NCBI GenBank assembly: GCA_012522255.1
Contig: JAAYKT010000173.1
Coordinates: forward strand, 1-22,603
Reading direction: 5' to 3'
Length of the DNA stretch: 22,603 bases
Source of the DNA: Clostridiales bacterium
GTDB taxonomy: Bacteria > Bacillota > Clostridia > Lutisporales > Lutisporaceae
Made by a program: the position numbers and the translations under genes. The notes under the pieces are model-generated. The model saw only the letters and a list, made by a program, of their open reading frames with translations, did not search any database and was not told the origin of the DNA. Positions 7,903 to 16,893 of this stretch are shown here, piece after piece (the stretch's first letter is position 1; every line of letters begins with the position of its first letter).

Positions 7903-8616
7903 CTATTCCCTTTCTTTGAAAATCGGGTTACCATCATGTTTCATGTCAATTATCCCCTCTTTTTCTTTCTTTTCCAAGTCTTCAATGATTAATTTAGCCA
8001 TCTGTATCTTATACTCCAAATTAGAATTACATATAATAACACTTATACCTGAATTGGATGTCAACTCTATATTTTCTGTATCCCCAATGTTAATCAAAAT
8101 AATATCCTTGTCCAATCCGGCAGTTTTTAGAGCAGAAAGAATTTCTAAAGCAATTGTTAATTGTATATCGTTGTCTGCTTTGAAAATTTCTCCCGTTTTG
8201 AAATCACCAAAAGTCAACCCTTCCAAAACAGGAACATTTTTGTCCTTTTCCAAACTTGCTACTTCAATTATCAAAGCCTCTTCGTCAATATTGAGATATG
8301 AGCCTAAATAAGGTATGGATGCTACGGCTACCCTCTCTATTATATCTAAAGAAAGGCTTGACGGTAGTATTCTCCTTATCCTTACAGCCTTTACTTTAGG
8401 ATTGTTAAACAAGTTCTTATATATTTTCTTTTTGTTCATTTTAAACAGGCTCTGTCCATATTGCAGCCCGGTTACATTAATTATAACATCCTTTGGTATC
8501 GTTTTGTTTCCGGTTACATAAATATTTTTTAGTGAAAAAATGTCAGAGGATATAATAAAAACCATAATACCCGCTAAAAGTAATAATACTAAAAATACCT
8601 TAAAATTAACCCTCAT
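7903..8616 (-). CDS. ftsQ: Cell division protein FtsQ/DivIB
   Basis: This is a bitopic membrane protein of about 237 residues. It has a short basic cytoplasmic start, a membrane segment (VFLVLLLLAGIMVFII), then a POTRA domain that begins LKNIYVTGNKTIPKDVIINVTG and includes NPKVKAVRIRRILPSSLSLDIIER. A beta domain of FtsQ/DivIB type follows. The protein bridges FtsL/DivIC and the septal synthase. Start choice is uncertain: ATG 8616 has AAGG eight bases upstream, while an in-frame GTG at 8625 has AGGA at similar spacing. It lies between murA and the DUF881 pair, as in other Firmicutes. The length is normal. Confidence 0.88.
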   Translation of the reverse strand: MRVNFKVFLVLLLLAGIMVFIISSDIFSLKNIYVTGNKTIPKDVIINVTGLQYGQSLFKMNKKKIYKNLFNNPKVKAVRIRRILPSSLSLDIIERVAVASIPYLGSYLNIDEEALIIEVASLEKDKNVPVLEGLTFGDFKTGEIFKADNDIQLTIALEILSALKTAGLDKDIILINIGDTENIELTSNSGISVIICNSNLEYKIQMAKLIIEDLEKKEKEGIIDMKHDGNPIFKERE

Positions 8617-8663
8617 TGTATTCACCTTGCTTGTCCTATTTTACTAAATGCAGAACCCTGCAA

Positions 8664-9923
8664 CTATAAGTCAACCTTTGTTATATCGGCACCCAGTTTT
8701 TTCAGCTTAACATCAAAATCTGCGTAACCTCTTTCAATATGATTATCTGTATTATCTATAGTGGTAATACCTTCTGCAGCCAGACCTGCTAAAACCAATG
8801 CGGCACCGCCACGTAAATCTTTGGCCGTTAACCTTGCACCCGTAAGTTCTTTAACACCCCTGATAATCGCAGTTCTACCGTCTATCTTAATTTTTGCGCC
8901 CATTTTTAACAATTCCTCTGCATGCTTATATCGGTTTTCAAATACCGTCTCAACTATAATACTTGTACCTTTTGCTATTGTCGTCAGTGACATAAATTGT
9001 GCTTGTAAATCCGTGGGGAAACCCGGATAAGGCTGTGTTCTGACTATATCTATCGCATTAAGCCTTTTCGGTCCTCTTATCTTAATTGCATTTTCAAACT
9101 TCTCTATTGAGCAACCGCTTTCTGTCAGCTTTGACATCAACGGTTTCAGATGGTCTATTAAAACATTTTTTAACAAAATAGTACCGCCGGTTATAGCTGC
9201 AGCAATCAAAAAAGTGCCGGCAACAATTCTATCCGGTATTATTGTATGTTCAGCATTGCAAAACTTTTTTGTGCCCAATATTTTAATTGTACTGCTGCCA
9301 GCTCCAATTATGTTAGCCCCGGTTTTATTCATAAATTCCTGCAAATCTATTATTTCCGGTTCCCTGGCTGCATTTTGTATAATTGTAACACCTTCAGCCG
9401 ACACCGCTGCCAACATAATGTTTTCTGTTGCGCCGACGCTTGGATAATCAAGATGGATTTCCTTTCCTATAAGTTTGTCACATTGACATGTAATATAACC
9501 ATGGGATTCTGTAATATTAACTCCGAGTTTTTTAAGTCCCATAAGATGCAAATCAATAGGCCTCGGACCAATTTCGCACCCGCCCGGATAACTAATCATC
9601 ACTTTTTTAAACCTGCCCAACATGGCACCCATTAATATTATGGATGATCTCATTTCCTTTACCGGTTTTTCGGGAATGTTTGTATTCAGCTCTCCTTTTG
9701 AATTTATAACCATAGTATTGCCATTGTACTCTACTTTACATCCTATGTTCTCCAACACATTGGATAATGTATGCACATCTTTCAGTTCCGGTATATTATG
9801 AATAATAGACTCATTTCCATTAATCAATGATGCTGCTAAAATTGGCAGCACCGAATTTTTAGAACCGTCAGATTCAATTTCTCCTTCTAATTTTTTTCCG
9901 CCGTTTATAATGTATCTACTCAC
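8664..9923 (-). CDS. murA: UDP-N-acetylglucosamine 1-carboxyvinyltransferase MurA
   Basis: MurA transfers enolpyruvate from PEP to UDP-GlcNAc, the committed cytoplasmic step of peptidoglycan synthesis. The 419-residue protein has the substrate-binding KNSVLPILAASLI near residue 22. The active-site loop YPGGCEIGPRPIDLH places Cys116 at the classical PEP/fosfomycin position. TQPYPGFPTDLQAQ and LRGGAALVLAGLAAEG are also family motifs. The start is GTG 9923 with GGAGGTG upstream. A 98-base gap separates it from ftsW, the place where murG usually sits in related clusters. Length and motifs are complete. Confidence 0.96.
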   Translation of the reverse strand: MSRYIINGGKKLEGEIESDGSKNSVLPILAASLINGNESIIHNIPELKDVHTLSNVLENIGCKVEYNGNTMVINSKGELNTNIPEKPVKEMRSSIILMGAMLGRFKKVMISYPGGCEIGPRPIDLHLMGLKKLGVNITESHGYITCQCDKLIGKEIHLDYPSVGATENIMLAAVSAEGVTIIQNAAREPEIIDLQEFMNKTGANIIGAGSSTIKILGTKKFCNAEHTIIPDRIVAGTFLIAAAITGGTILLKNVLIDHLKPLMSKLTESGCSIEKFENAIKIRGPKRLNAIDIVRTQPYPGFPTDLQAQFMSLTTIAKGTSIIVETVFENRYKHAEELLKMGAKIKIDGRTAIIRGVKELTGARLTAKDLRGGAALVLAGLAAEGITTIDNTDNHIERGYADFDVKLKKLGADITKVDL

Positions 9924-10021
9924 CCATGGACACCTCCGAGAAGTGCATAATAATATTTACTTTAATTAATCACATTAATATTCTATGCTAAACCTTCCCA
10001 AGTGTTACCATGGCGAGGTAT

Positions 10022-11140
10022 CTAAGGATCTCCTCGGCTGCCGTCAGTTTTTATTTGGCTTGATATGTTTAGTAAAACTCCCAAATTAGCCATAACAAAC
10101 AGAAGTGATGAACCACCTGAACTTATTAAAGGCAAATTTACTCCTGTTGTTGGCATTGAGACAGTAACAACAGCTATATTAATTGCAACCTGAATTCCAA
10201 TCATGCTCGTAATCCCGGCAGCTAAAAGACAACCAAATAAATCCGGGGCATACAAAGATATTCTTATTCCCCTCCATATTAAAAACAAAAAAAGTAAAAT
10301 CACAGTTGCTGCCCCGATAAAGCCAAGTTCTTCACCTATTATAGAGAAAATAAAATCATTTTGAGCCTCGGGTATATAAAAGAATTTTTGTCTGCTATTT
10401 CCAAGCCCCAAGCCAAAAATCCCACCGGAACCCAAAGCCAACAGTGACTGTATTGCCTGATAACCTGTTTTTAATGGGTCTGCCCAAGGATCCCTGTAAG
10501 ACAGCCAGCGATTTAGTCTATAACTTTCATTTTTTACCAGATATATTACAGCAGGCACCACCGGGGCCACGCAAAGTGCAAGATGTAGTATTTTTGCTCC
10601 CGCTACAAACAGCATTAGAAAAGTTATTATTACAATACTCCCTGCCATGCTCATATTCGGTTGAAGAATAATAAGAGCAAAGTAAACAAACATTAATAGA
10701 AGATAAGGAATTACACCTTTTGTGAAACTCTTAATATTATTATCCTTTCTACTCAAAAGCTTGGCCATGAATATTATAAGAGCAGTTTTTGCAAACTCTG
10801 CCGGCTGTAATGTCCAGGGTCCGACTTTTAGCCATCTGGTTGCCCCTCCCGCTTCATATCCTAATCCGGGTATAAATATTACTATGAGCAAGATTATGCT
10901 AAGCACCACAAAAAGCACGGCATATCTGCCCAGCACTTTGTAGTCCAACTTGCTAAAAATCCACATGGCAAAAATACTGATTATTGCAAACAAACCCTGG
11001 CTTTTTAGATATAAGTAGCTGTCATTATATTTTATATAAGAGGATGCGGCACTGGCGCTAAATACCATAGTAATGCCAATAGCAAGAAGTATCAATACGG
11101 TTATTAATAAAGAAAAATCAATGCTTTTTTTTGCACGCAT
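10022..11140 (-). CDS. ftsW: SEDS-family peptidoglycan glycosyltransferase FtsW (SpoVE-like)
   Basis: FtsW polymerises lipid II at the septum together with its class B PBP partner. The 372-residue protein has about ten membrane segments. Family motifs are GGATRWLKVGPWTLQPAEFAK, LQPNMSMAGSI, LNRWLSYRDPWADP, and PEAQNDFIFSIIGEELGF, whose Asp is the catalytic residue of SEDS enzymes. The end NLPLISSGGSSLLFVM is also typical. Its ATG overlaps the 3' end of murD by 23 bases, implying coupling. In spore formers this dcw copy may be SpoVE; vegetative FtsW and sporulation SpoVE cannot be told apart here. Confidence 0.94.
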   Translation of the reverse strand: MRAKKSIDFSLLITVLILLAIGITMVFSASAASSYIKYNDSYLYLKSQGLFAIISIFAMWIFSKLDYKVLGRYAVLFVVLSIILLIVIFIPGLGYEAGGATRWLKVGPWTLQPAEFAKTALIIFMAKLLSRKDNNIKSFTKGVIPYLLLMFVYFALIILQPNMSMAGSIVIITFLMLFVAGAKILHLALCVAPVVPAVIYLVKNESYRLNRWLSYRDPWADPLKTGYQAIQSLLALGSGGIFGLGLGNSRQKFFYIPEAQNDFIFSIIGEELGFIGAATVILLFLFLIWRGIRISLYAPDLFGCLLAAGITSMIGIQVAINIAVVTVSMPTTGVNLPLISSGGSSLLFVMANLGVLLNISSQIKTDGSRGDP

Positions 11141-12503
11141 TCTTATCCCCCCTTATCCCATGAACAATGCTTTTGAAAGCAGTCCCTCTTTCTTCAAAGT
11201 TTTTAAACATATCCCAACTTGCGCAAGCAGGTGATAACAAAACTGTTTCCCCGGGCTCAGACATTTCTTTTGCTTTATAAACTGCTTCTTCCAAATCCTT
11301 AACTCTGTTGATTTTCAAAAAGCCTTGTTTTTTTGCCTCGCATTCTATTTTTTCCGATGTTTCTCCAATTAGAATCAAGGTCTTCACCTTTCCGTCAAAT
11401 GCATTTATAAACTTTTCATAGTCGGATCCTTTATCATATCCACCCGCAATCAGGATAATTGGTTTTTTCATTGATTCCAAGGCTTTGGTTGATGATTCAG
11501 GATTAGTTCCTTTTGAATCGTTATAATAATCTACCCCATTTATAGTGCATACATATTCTATCCTATGCTCCACACCTCTAAACTCCATTAATGTTTTTTT
11601 GATAATTGATGGCTCAATTCCCAAGCAATAAGCCATTAGTGATGCTGCCAAAGAATTTTCTATATTATGATTTCCAGGTATAAAAATATCTTTTTTATGT
11701 ATTATATTTGTTAATTTCCCATCAAGTTTTACTTTTAAGTACCCGTCTTCAATAAATGCTCCTTCCTCAAGTAGTTCTTTTCTGCTAAAAAAGAGAACTT
11801 TGCTTTTGGGTTTATTTTTTAACTTAGCCGTAACAGGGTCATCTTTATTCAATATTGTAAAATCTTCTGAAGTCTGATTGGTAAATATTTTACATTTTGA
11901 ATTAATATAATTCTCCATTGACTTATGCCAATTCAAATGGTCCGGAGTTATATTCAAAATTGTGGATATGTTTGGCTTAAAACAGACTGTTGATTCCAAT
12001 TGAAAACTGCTTACCTCTAAAACAAATATATCATCGGGTTTTGCTTCATCTATTTTCATAATCATAGGGCTGCCGATATTCCCTGCAACAAAGGCTTTTA
12101 TTTTGTTGTTATTCAGCATTTCTCCCAATAATGTTGTTGTTGTAGTCTTACCGTTAGTTCCTGTTATAGCAGCTATTTCTGCATCGATAAGTCTGTATGC
12201 AAGTTCTATTTCACTTATTACTTCCTTTCCAAGTGACTTCGCTTCTTTGATTAACGGTATATCAAGAGGTATCCCGGGGCTTATGACAATATAGTCACAT
12301 TCTTTTGCCAGGCTTATGGGATGTCCGCCTGCGACAATATTTATATTTAAATCCTTAACAGATTCTATATATTTTTTTAGATCCTCAATTTTCTTTACAT
12401 CATTGAGTATGATATCATTACCTCTTTGGTAAAGTTTTTCAACCACCGGTATCCCGGTTATCGAAGCGCCCATTACCAAAATCTTTTTCTTTTTCCCCTT
12501 CAC
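11118..12503 (-). CDS. murD: UDP-N-acetylmuramoylalanine--D-glutamate ligase MurD
   Basis: MurD adds D-Glu to UDP-MurNAc-L-Ala using ATP. The protein has about 461 residues with an N-terminal nucleotide-binding fold (KKILVMGASITG). It has the Mur ligase P-loop ITGTNGKTTTTTLL near residues 114-127, the central motif NITPDHLNWHKSMENYINSK, and the C-terminal YNDSKGTNPESSTKALES and LLSPACASWDMFKNFEERG. I prefer GTG 12503, nine bases after AAAGG (12513-12517); the in-frame TTG 12512 would abut that site. It lies 18 bases after mraY, and its end overlaps ftsW. All three Mur ligase domains are present. Confidence 0.94.
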   Translation of the reverse strand: MKGKKKKILVMGASITGIPVVEKLYQRGNDIILNDVKKIEDLKKYIESVKDLNINIVAGGHPISLAKECDYIVISPGIPLDIPLIKEAKSLGKEVISEIELAYRLIDAEIAAITGTNGKTTTTTLLGEMLNNNKIKAFVAGNIGSPMIMKIDEAKPDDIFVLEVSSFQLESTVCFKPNISTILNITPDHLNWHKSMENYINSKCKIFTNQTSEDFTILNKDDPVTAKLKNKPKSKVLFFSRKELLEEGAFIEDGYLKVKLDGKLTNIIHKKDIFIPGNHNIENSLAASLMAYCLGIEPSIIKKTLMEFRGVEHRIEYVCTINGVDYYNDSKGTNPESSTKALESMKKPIILIAGGYDKGSDYEKFINAFDGKVKTLILIGETSEKIECEAKKQGFLKINRVKDLEEAVYKAKEMSEPGETVLLSPACASWDMFKNFEERGTAFKSIVHGIRGDKNACKKKH

Positions 12504-12521
12504 TTCTATCAACCTTTCATG

Positions 12522-13496
12522 TTAGCTGATACCCAAAATACCAATCAAACAAAGAATTATCGAAATAATAATAAATACCGATACTACTTTTGTTTCCGCC
12601 CATCCGGAAAGTTCAAAATGGTGGTGCAAAGGAGCCATTTTAAAGACTCTCCTGCCTGTTCTTTTAAAATGTATAACTTGAATGATATCAGATAATGCCT
12701 CCGCTACATATACTCCGCCGACTATCACTAAAAATAACGGTAACTTCATAATTACAGCCAGAGAAGCCAAAGCAGCCCCCAATGATAATGCTCCGGTATC
12801 ACCCATTATCACTTGTGCAGGATGAGAATTAAATCTCAGAAAACCCAATATGGCACCGATAAATGAACCGCAAAATACTAACAAACCCAAATGTTTTATT
12901 GTCAAAGCTATTATTGCAAAAAATCCTAACACCACAACAGTAGTGCCACCCGCTAATCCGTCTAACCCATCCGTTAGATTCACGCTGTTAACAACACCTA
13001 ATATCATAAATATTGTAAAGGGTATGTATAGTATTCCCAAATCTAAATATTTCCCGGCAAATGGAACAAGTATTTCCGTTCCTGTCTGGGCAATCCCCCC
13101 TGCTATGTATCCTAAAAAAATTGCTGCCATTATCTGCGCAAAAATTTTTTGCCATGCACTGAGTCCCAATGATCTTTTCTTAATTATTTTTATATAGTCA
13201 TCTGCAAAACCTATTAAACCATAAAGCAACGTAGTAATAAGAGCCAAATACATATCCTTATCTTTTGAAAATGATAAGGAAACTATTATAACGGGTATTA
13301 AAAATATCAATCCGCCTATAGTGGGTGTTCCTTCTTTTTTTAGATGACTTTGAGGTCCGTCATCTCTAACCCTCTGCCCAAACTTAAGCTGTTTCAACAG
13401 CGGGATAAGCAAAGGCCCCGCAATCAAAGCCAATACAAAAGATGAAATTATACAAATAATAAACAACTTATATTCTTCACTTATCAAATAGTTCAT
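12522..13496 (-). CDS. mraY: Phospho-N-acetylmuramoyl-pentapeptide-transferase MraY
   Basis: MraY moves phospho-MurNAc-pentapeptide onto undecaprenyl phosphate at the inner face of the membrane, making lipid I. The 324-residue polytopic protein has the catalytic and Mg-binding motifs: GTPTIGG near residue 55, FADDYIK with the Asp-Asp pair, NLTDGLDGLAGG, MGDTGALSLG, and MAPLHHHFELSGWAETKVV. The order murF-mraY-murD is the standard one. ATG 13496 lies seven bases after the murF stop, so the genes are almost contiguous. Confidence 0.96.
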   Translation of the reverse strand: MNYLISEEYKLFIICIISSFVLALIAGPLLIPLLKQLKFGQRVRDDGPQSHLKKEGTPTIGGLIFLIPVIIVSLSFSKDKDMYLALITTLLYGLIGFADDYIKIIKKRSLGLSAWQKIFAQIMAAIFLGYIAGGIAQTGTEILVPFAGKYLDLGILYIPFTIFMILGVVNSVNLTDGLDGLAGGTTVVVLGFFAIIALTIKHLGLLVFCGSFIGAILGFLRFNSHPAQVIMGDTGALSLGAALASLAVIMKLPLFLVIVGGVYVAEALSDIIQVIHFKRTGRRVFKMAPLHHHFELSGWAETKVVSVFIIISIILCLIGILGIS

Positions 13497-13503
13497 TTAT
13501 GTT

Positions 13504-14874
13504 TTATCTCCTCTCACGTAAGAAATAAACTATTTCCTCCAATTTTACAGATCTTGAACCCTTAACCAATACCGTATCCGAAGGCTTTAGAATATCTATC
13601 AATTCATCCTTTGCCTTTTCATTGTTTTCAAAATGATAGACTTCTTTTAGGCCATTTTCAATGGCTCCTTCCGTAATTTTTTTTGACCTTTCCCCAATTG
13701 CTATTAAGGCATCAATCCCGTTTGTGGCTGCATATTTACCAACTTCGTAATGTCCTTTCTCGGTGTATTCTCCTAATTCCATCATATCACCTAATATCAG
13801 CAATTTTCTATTTTTACATATCATATTATGCAGGGTTTTTATGGCTGCCTTCATTGATTCTGGATTTGCATTATATGCATCGTTTATTATGGTCATACCA
13901 TTGTCCAATATAATACTTTCCATTCTCATATCCGGAGGCTTAAATCCTAACAGTCCGGATTTAATTCTTTCCAAGCTCATTCCCAAGCATATTCCAACAG
14001 TTATTGCACTAAGTCCATTGTATACGTTGTGAATACCCATCATGGGAATAAAGAATTTTTCAACCAAATCACCTATTTTAACAGAAAACTCTGTTCCTTT
14101 GTTTTCCGTTTGCTTTATAGCATAGGCGTAAATATCATTTGTCTCATCCATACCAAACCGCATAACATTGAATTTTTCAAATCTTTCAGACTTAAGCAAC
14201 TCATCGTCACCATTTATTATTAATGTATTGTTTTTATTAAAAAACTCGATTATTTCTAATTTTGCCTTTAAAATACCTTGTTGTGTTTTTAAAAATTCAA
14301 TATGGGCAGTACCTATGTTTGTAATTACAGCAATATCAGGCTTAACAGCTTTAGCAAGTTGCCTTATTTCCCCAAAACTGTTCATACCCATTTCAAGAAC
14401 ACAAATTTCATGGTTTTTATTAAGATTAAAAATTGTACCGGGTAATCCTATGGCATTGTTGAAATTTCCTTCATTCTTCAATACATTAAAAGACTGCCCC
14501 AGTACCGCAGCGATCATATCCTTGGCTGTAGTTTTTCCAGAGCTTCCTGTGATGGCTATAGCAGGAATTTCAAACTTTGTTCTGTAATACCCGGCAATAT
14601 CAAGCAAAGCTTTTGTTGTATTTTTTACTTTAATATACGGTATTTTCTCATTTTTGAGATACCTATCGGAAAGAACGGCTACAGAACCTGCTCTTATCGC
14701 ATATTCAATAAACTCATGTCCATCAAAGTTTTCTCCTATTATAGGTATAAAGAGTTCACCGGGTTTTATCTTCCTGCTGTCAGTGCATATTCCATCTATA
14801 TTTATGTTTCCAGTCATATTTAAACATTCGCCGTCGGTTGCCAATACCAACTCAGCAATTTTTAGTGGTTCCAT
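13504..14874 (-). CDS. murF: UDP-MurNAc-tripeptide--D-alanyl-D-alanine ligase MurF
   Basis: MurF adds D-Ala-D-Ala to complete the pentapeptide precursor. The 456-residue protein shows the Mur ligase arrangement: N-terminal substrate domain (ICTDSRKIKPGELFIPIIGENFDGH), P-loop AITGSSGKTTAKDM at 107-120, NIGTAHIEFL in the central domain, and NDAYNANPESMKAAI plus ILGDMMELGEYTEKGHYEVG at the C-terminal domain, all characteristic of MurF. The ATG is one base after the murE stop, with GAGGAGGG upstream inside the end of murE, so it is tightly coupled to murE. Confidence 0.96.
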   Translation of the reverse strand: MEPLKIAELVLATDGECLNMTGNINIDGICTDSRKIKPGELFIPIIGENFDGHEFIEYAIRAGSVAVLSDRYLKNEKIPYIKVKNTTKALLDIAGYYRTKFEIPAIAITGSSGKTTAKDMIAAVLGQSFNVLKNEGNFNNAIGLPGTIFNLNKNHEICVLEMGMNSFGEIRQLAKAVKPDIAVITNIGTAHIEFLKTQQGILKAKLEIIEFFNKNNTLIINGDDELLKSERFEKFNVMRFGMDETNDIYAYAIKQTENKGTEFSVKIGDLVEKFFIPMMGIHNVYNGLSAITVGICLGMSLERIKSGLLGFKPPDMRMESIILDNGMTIINDAYNANPESMKAAIKTLHNMICKNRKLLILGDMMELGEYTEKGHYEVGKYAATNGIDALIAIGERSKKITEGAIENGLKEVYHFENNEKAKDELIDILKPSDTVLVKGSRSVKLEEIVYFLRERR

Positions 14875-14875
14875 C

Positions 14876-16354
14876 TTAACCCTCCTCTCGAAACAGTATA
14901 TCTTTTACTATCTTTCTTTCATCAAAATCAACGGTTATCCCATTTAGCTCCTGATATCTTTCATGACCTTTTCCTGCCAAGAGGATAATATCATCCTCTT
15001 GGGCTATTCTCATGGCTTCTTTTATTGCCTCTTTTCTGTTTTCTATACATATATATCCACAACCGGTATTTGCTATACCTTTTTCAATTTGTTCGATTAT
15101 TTCATAAGGATTTTCGGTTCTTGGATTATCGGATGTAAGAATACAATAATCCGAAAAAATACCTGCAATTTCACCCATTATTGCTCTTTTTTTCTTATCC
15201 CTGTCTCCACCACATCCGAAAACAGTTATTATTCTTTTTTTGGCATATGCTTTTATTGTCCTCAAAACATTTTCTAAACCGTCCGGTGTATGTGCATAAT
15301 CAATTATTACCTTATAAGGTGTATCTATATCTACTTTTTCCATTCTCCCGGGGACAGAATGAAAATTTTCTATACCTTTACATATTGCATTGGGACAAAC
15401 GCCTTCTGCGTATGCAATGGATGCTGCTGTCAGACAATTATAAACGCTGAACAATCCGGGTACATTACCGTTAATCTGTACCATATAGTCAGGGGTGATT
15501 AGCTCGAAGGACACGCCCTCACTATTTATATCGATGTTTTTTGCTGTTATGTATGCATTTTGGTCTATTCCAAATGTCAGTAAAGGGGTATCCATTTTAT
15601 TAATGTTTTGTATTATCTTCCTGCCTTCCTTGTCGTCGGCATTAATGATATTTGTAAAATTAGTCATAAAAAAAAGTTTTTCCTTTGTCTTTCTATAACT
15701 TTCCATATCCTCATGAAAATCAAGATGTTCCGGTGACAGATTTGTAAATGCTCCAATATGAAAATTACATTCCTCCACCCGACCTAAAGTTAGAGAATGT
15801 GAAGAGACCTCCATAACACAGTATTCTATACCTATGTTAACCATCTCACGGAATATTCCTTGTAGATCCAATGATTCCGGAGTTGTTCTTTGCGAATTTA
15901 CTTTTTTTTCACCTATCTCTATGGCAATGGTTCCTAACAAGCCTACCTTTTTGCCCCAGCTTTCAAAGATTGATTTTACTAAATATGCAGTAGAAGTTTT
16001 TCCGTTTGTGCCTGTAATACCGATTAATTTTAACATATTAGTCGGCTTATTGTAAAACCTTGCAGAGATTATTGGAAGAATATTTCTTGAGTTTTTTACT
16101 TGTATAACAGTAACAGCAGCAAAATCAATATCAAAACCAATGTAGTCGGGTTTTTCGATGATAATAGCTACGGCTCCTTGTCCCATTGCTTCTTTAATAT
16201 AATAATGACCATCGGTCAAATACCCATCCATACAAACAAAAAGATACTTCTTTGAGACAGTTCTTGAATCATATGCTATACCGTCTATTTCAATATTTAA
16301 GCTGCCTTTTATACTGATGAAATCTATATTTTCAATTAGATCATGTAAAATCAA
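14876..16354 (-). CDS. murE: UDP-MurNAc-tripeptide synthetase MurE (meso-diaminopimelate type)
   Basis: MurE adds the third stem-peptide residue. The 492-residue protein has YDSRTVSKKYLFVCMDG in the N-terminal domain and P-loop GITGTNGKTSTAYLV near 112-126. It also has TTPESLDLQ, MEVSSHSLTLGRVEECNFHIGAFTNLSPEHLDFH (only named here as the conserved central block), and VIIDYAHTPDGLENVL. DNPRTENP at 409-416 is the DNPR signature of meso-diaminopimelate-adding enzymes, so a DAP-type wall is predicted. The start is TTG 16354 behind a G-rich AGGGGTGGGG; no in-frame ATG occurs until about residue 42. A terminator-like hairpin lies between it and the preceding transpeptidase gene. Confidence 0.95.
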   Translation of the reverse strand: MILHDLIENIDFISIKGSLNIEIDGIAYDSRTVSKKYLFVCMDGYLTDGHYYIKEAMGQGAVAIIIEKPDYIGFDIDFAAVTVIQVKNSRNILPIISARFYNKPTNMLKLIGITGTNGKTSTAYLVKSIFESWGKKVGLLGTIAIEIGEKKVNSQRTTPESLDLQGIFREMVNIGIEYCVMEVSSHSLTLGRVEECNFHIGAFTNLSPEHLDFHEDMESYRKTKEKLFFMTNFTNIINADDKEGRKIIQNINKMDTPLLTFGIDQNAYITAKNIDINSEGVSFELITPDYMVQINGNVPGLFSVYNCLTAASIAYAEGVCPNAICKGIENFHSVPGRMEKVDIDTPYKVIIDYAHTPDGLENVLRTIKAYAKKRIITVFGCGGDRDKKKRAIMGEIAGIFSDYCILTSDNPRTENPYEIIEQIEKGIANTGCGYICIENRKEAIKEAMRIAQEDDIILLAGKGHERYQELNGITVDFDERKIVKDILFREEG

Positions 16355-16422
16355 AACCCCACCCCTGATTCTTCTATTATTAATATCGGAATTTACCCAT
16401 TATGCTTGAGCTTCTTTTTTAT

Positions 16423-16461
16423 AAAAAGGCAATCGGAATTCTCATAACTCCGTTGCCTTTT
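16423..16461 (-). terminator. Rho-independent terminator-like hairpin between spoVD/ftsI and murE
   Basis: In the minus-strand RNA, AAAAGGCAACGGA pairs with TCCGATTGCCTTTT, a 13-bp stem with one bulged base and an 11-base loop. A short U-run follows. It starts 12 bases after the transpeptidase stop codon (TAG, 16474-16476), inside what is otherwise a continuous operon. It may terminate partially or fully ahead of murE. Confidence 0.6.
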
Positions 16462-16473
16462 ACATTCTTATCA

Positions 16474-16893
16474 CTATTCCTTTGGTTTAGCATAAAGGAT
16501 TACTATAGTTCCTTCATCCACTTTTGAATCTGCCCGGGGAGTTTGATCTATTACTAAAGAATCTTCAGTAGGTTCATCTTGTTCCTCTTCAAGCCTGTAT
16601 CTCAACTTGCTTTGGGTTATTAGCTTCTTTGCCTCCTTCAGCTTGATATTTCTTACTTCCGGCACAATAATCTTATTTTTTAATAATAGTTTTGCTTCTT
16701 CTTCAGTATATTGTGGTTTTATATCCAAATATCTGAGTGTATCGGATAATATACTTTTAACAACAGGTGAAGCAATAACACCGCCATAATAGCTGCCTGC
16801 ACTTGCTTCATCGATAACAACCAAAACAGCAATCTTTGGATCGTCTGCCGGCGCAAAAGCCAAGAAAGAAGCAACATATCTTCCTTGAATATA
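16474..16893 (-). pseudogene. C-terminal remainder of the SpoVD/FtsI transpeptidase after an in-frame TGA (end of catalytic domain plus PASTA)
   Basis: The frame continues directly from the TGA at 16894-16896 for 139 codons with no shift. It begins YIQGRYVASFLAFAPADDPKI, the strand that follows KTGT in class B penicillin-binding proteins, then VVIDEASAGSYYGGVIASPV closes the transpeptidase fold. After that comes one PASTA domain (IIVPEVRNIKLKEAKKLI to GTIVILYAKPKE), the hallmark of SpoVD-like proteins. The first ATG (16863) lies inside the domain and has no good ribosome site, so independent translation is unlikely. It is a real piece of the same gene, either truncated by mutation, by sequencing error, or read through. 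Confidence 0.8.
16861..16887 (-). other. 9-bp hairpin six bases downstream of the in-frame TGA
   Basis: In the minus-strand RNA, CAAGGAAGA (16879-16887) pairs with TCTTTCTTG (16861-16869) around a 9-base loop, with one G-U pair. It lies in coding sequence. Its loop does not start with the G expected of a bacterial SECIS element. Confidence 0.4.

Noticed and set aside
9918..9930. ATG GGT GAG TAG micro-frame overlapping the murA GTG start
   Set aside because: Three codons only; it arises by chance from the ATGGGTG context, and I have no evidence that it is translated.
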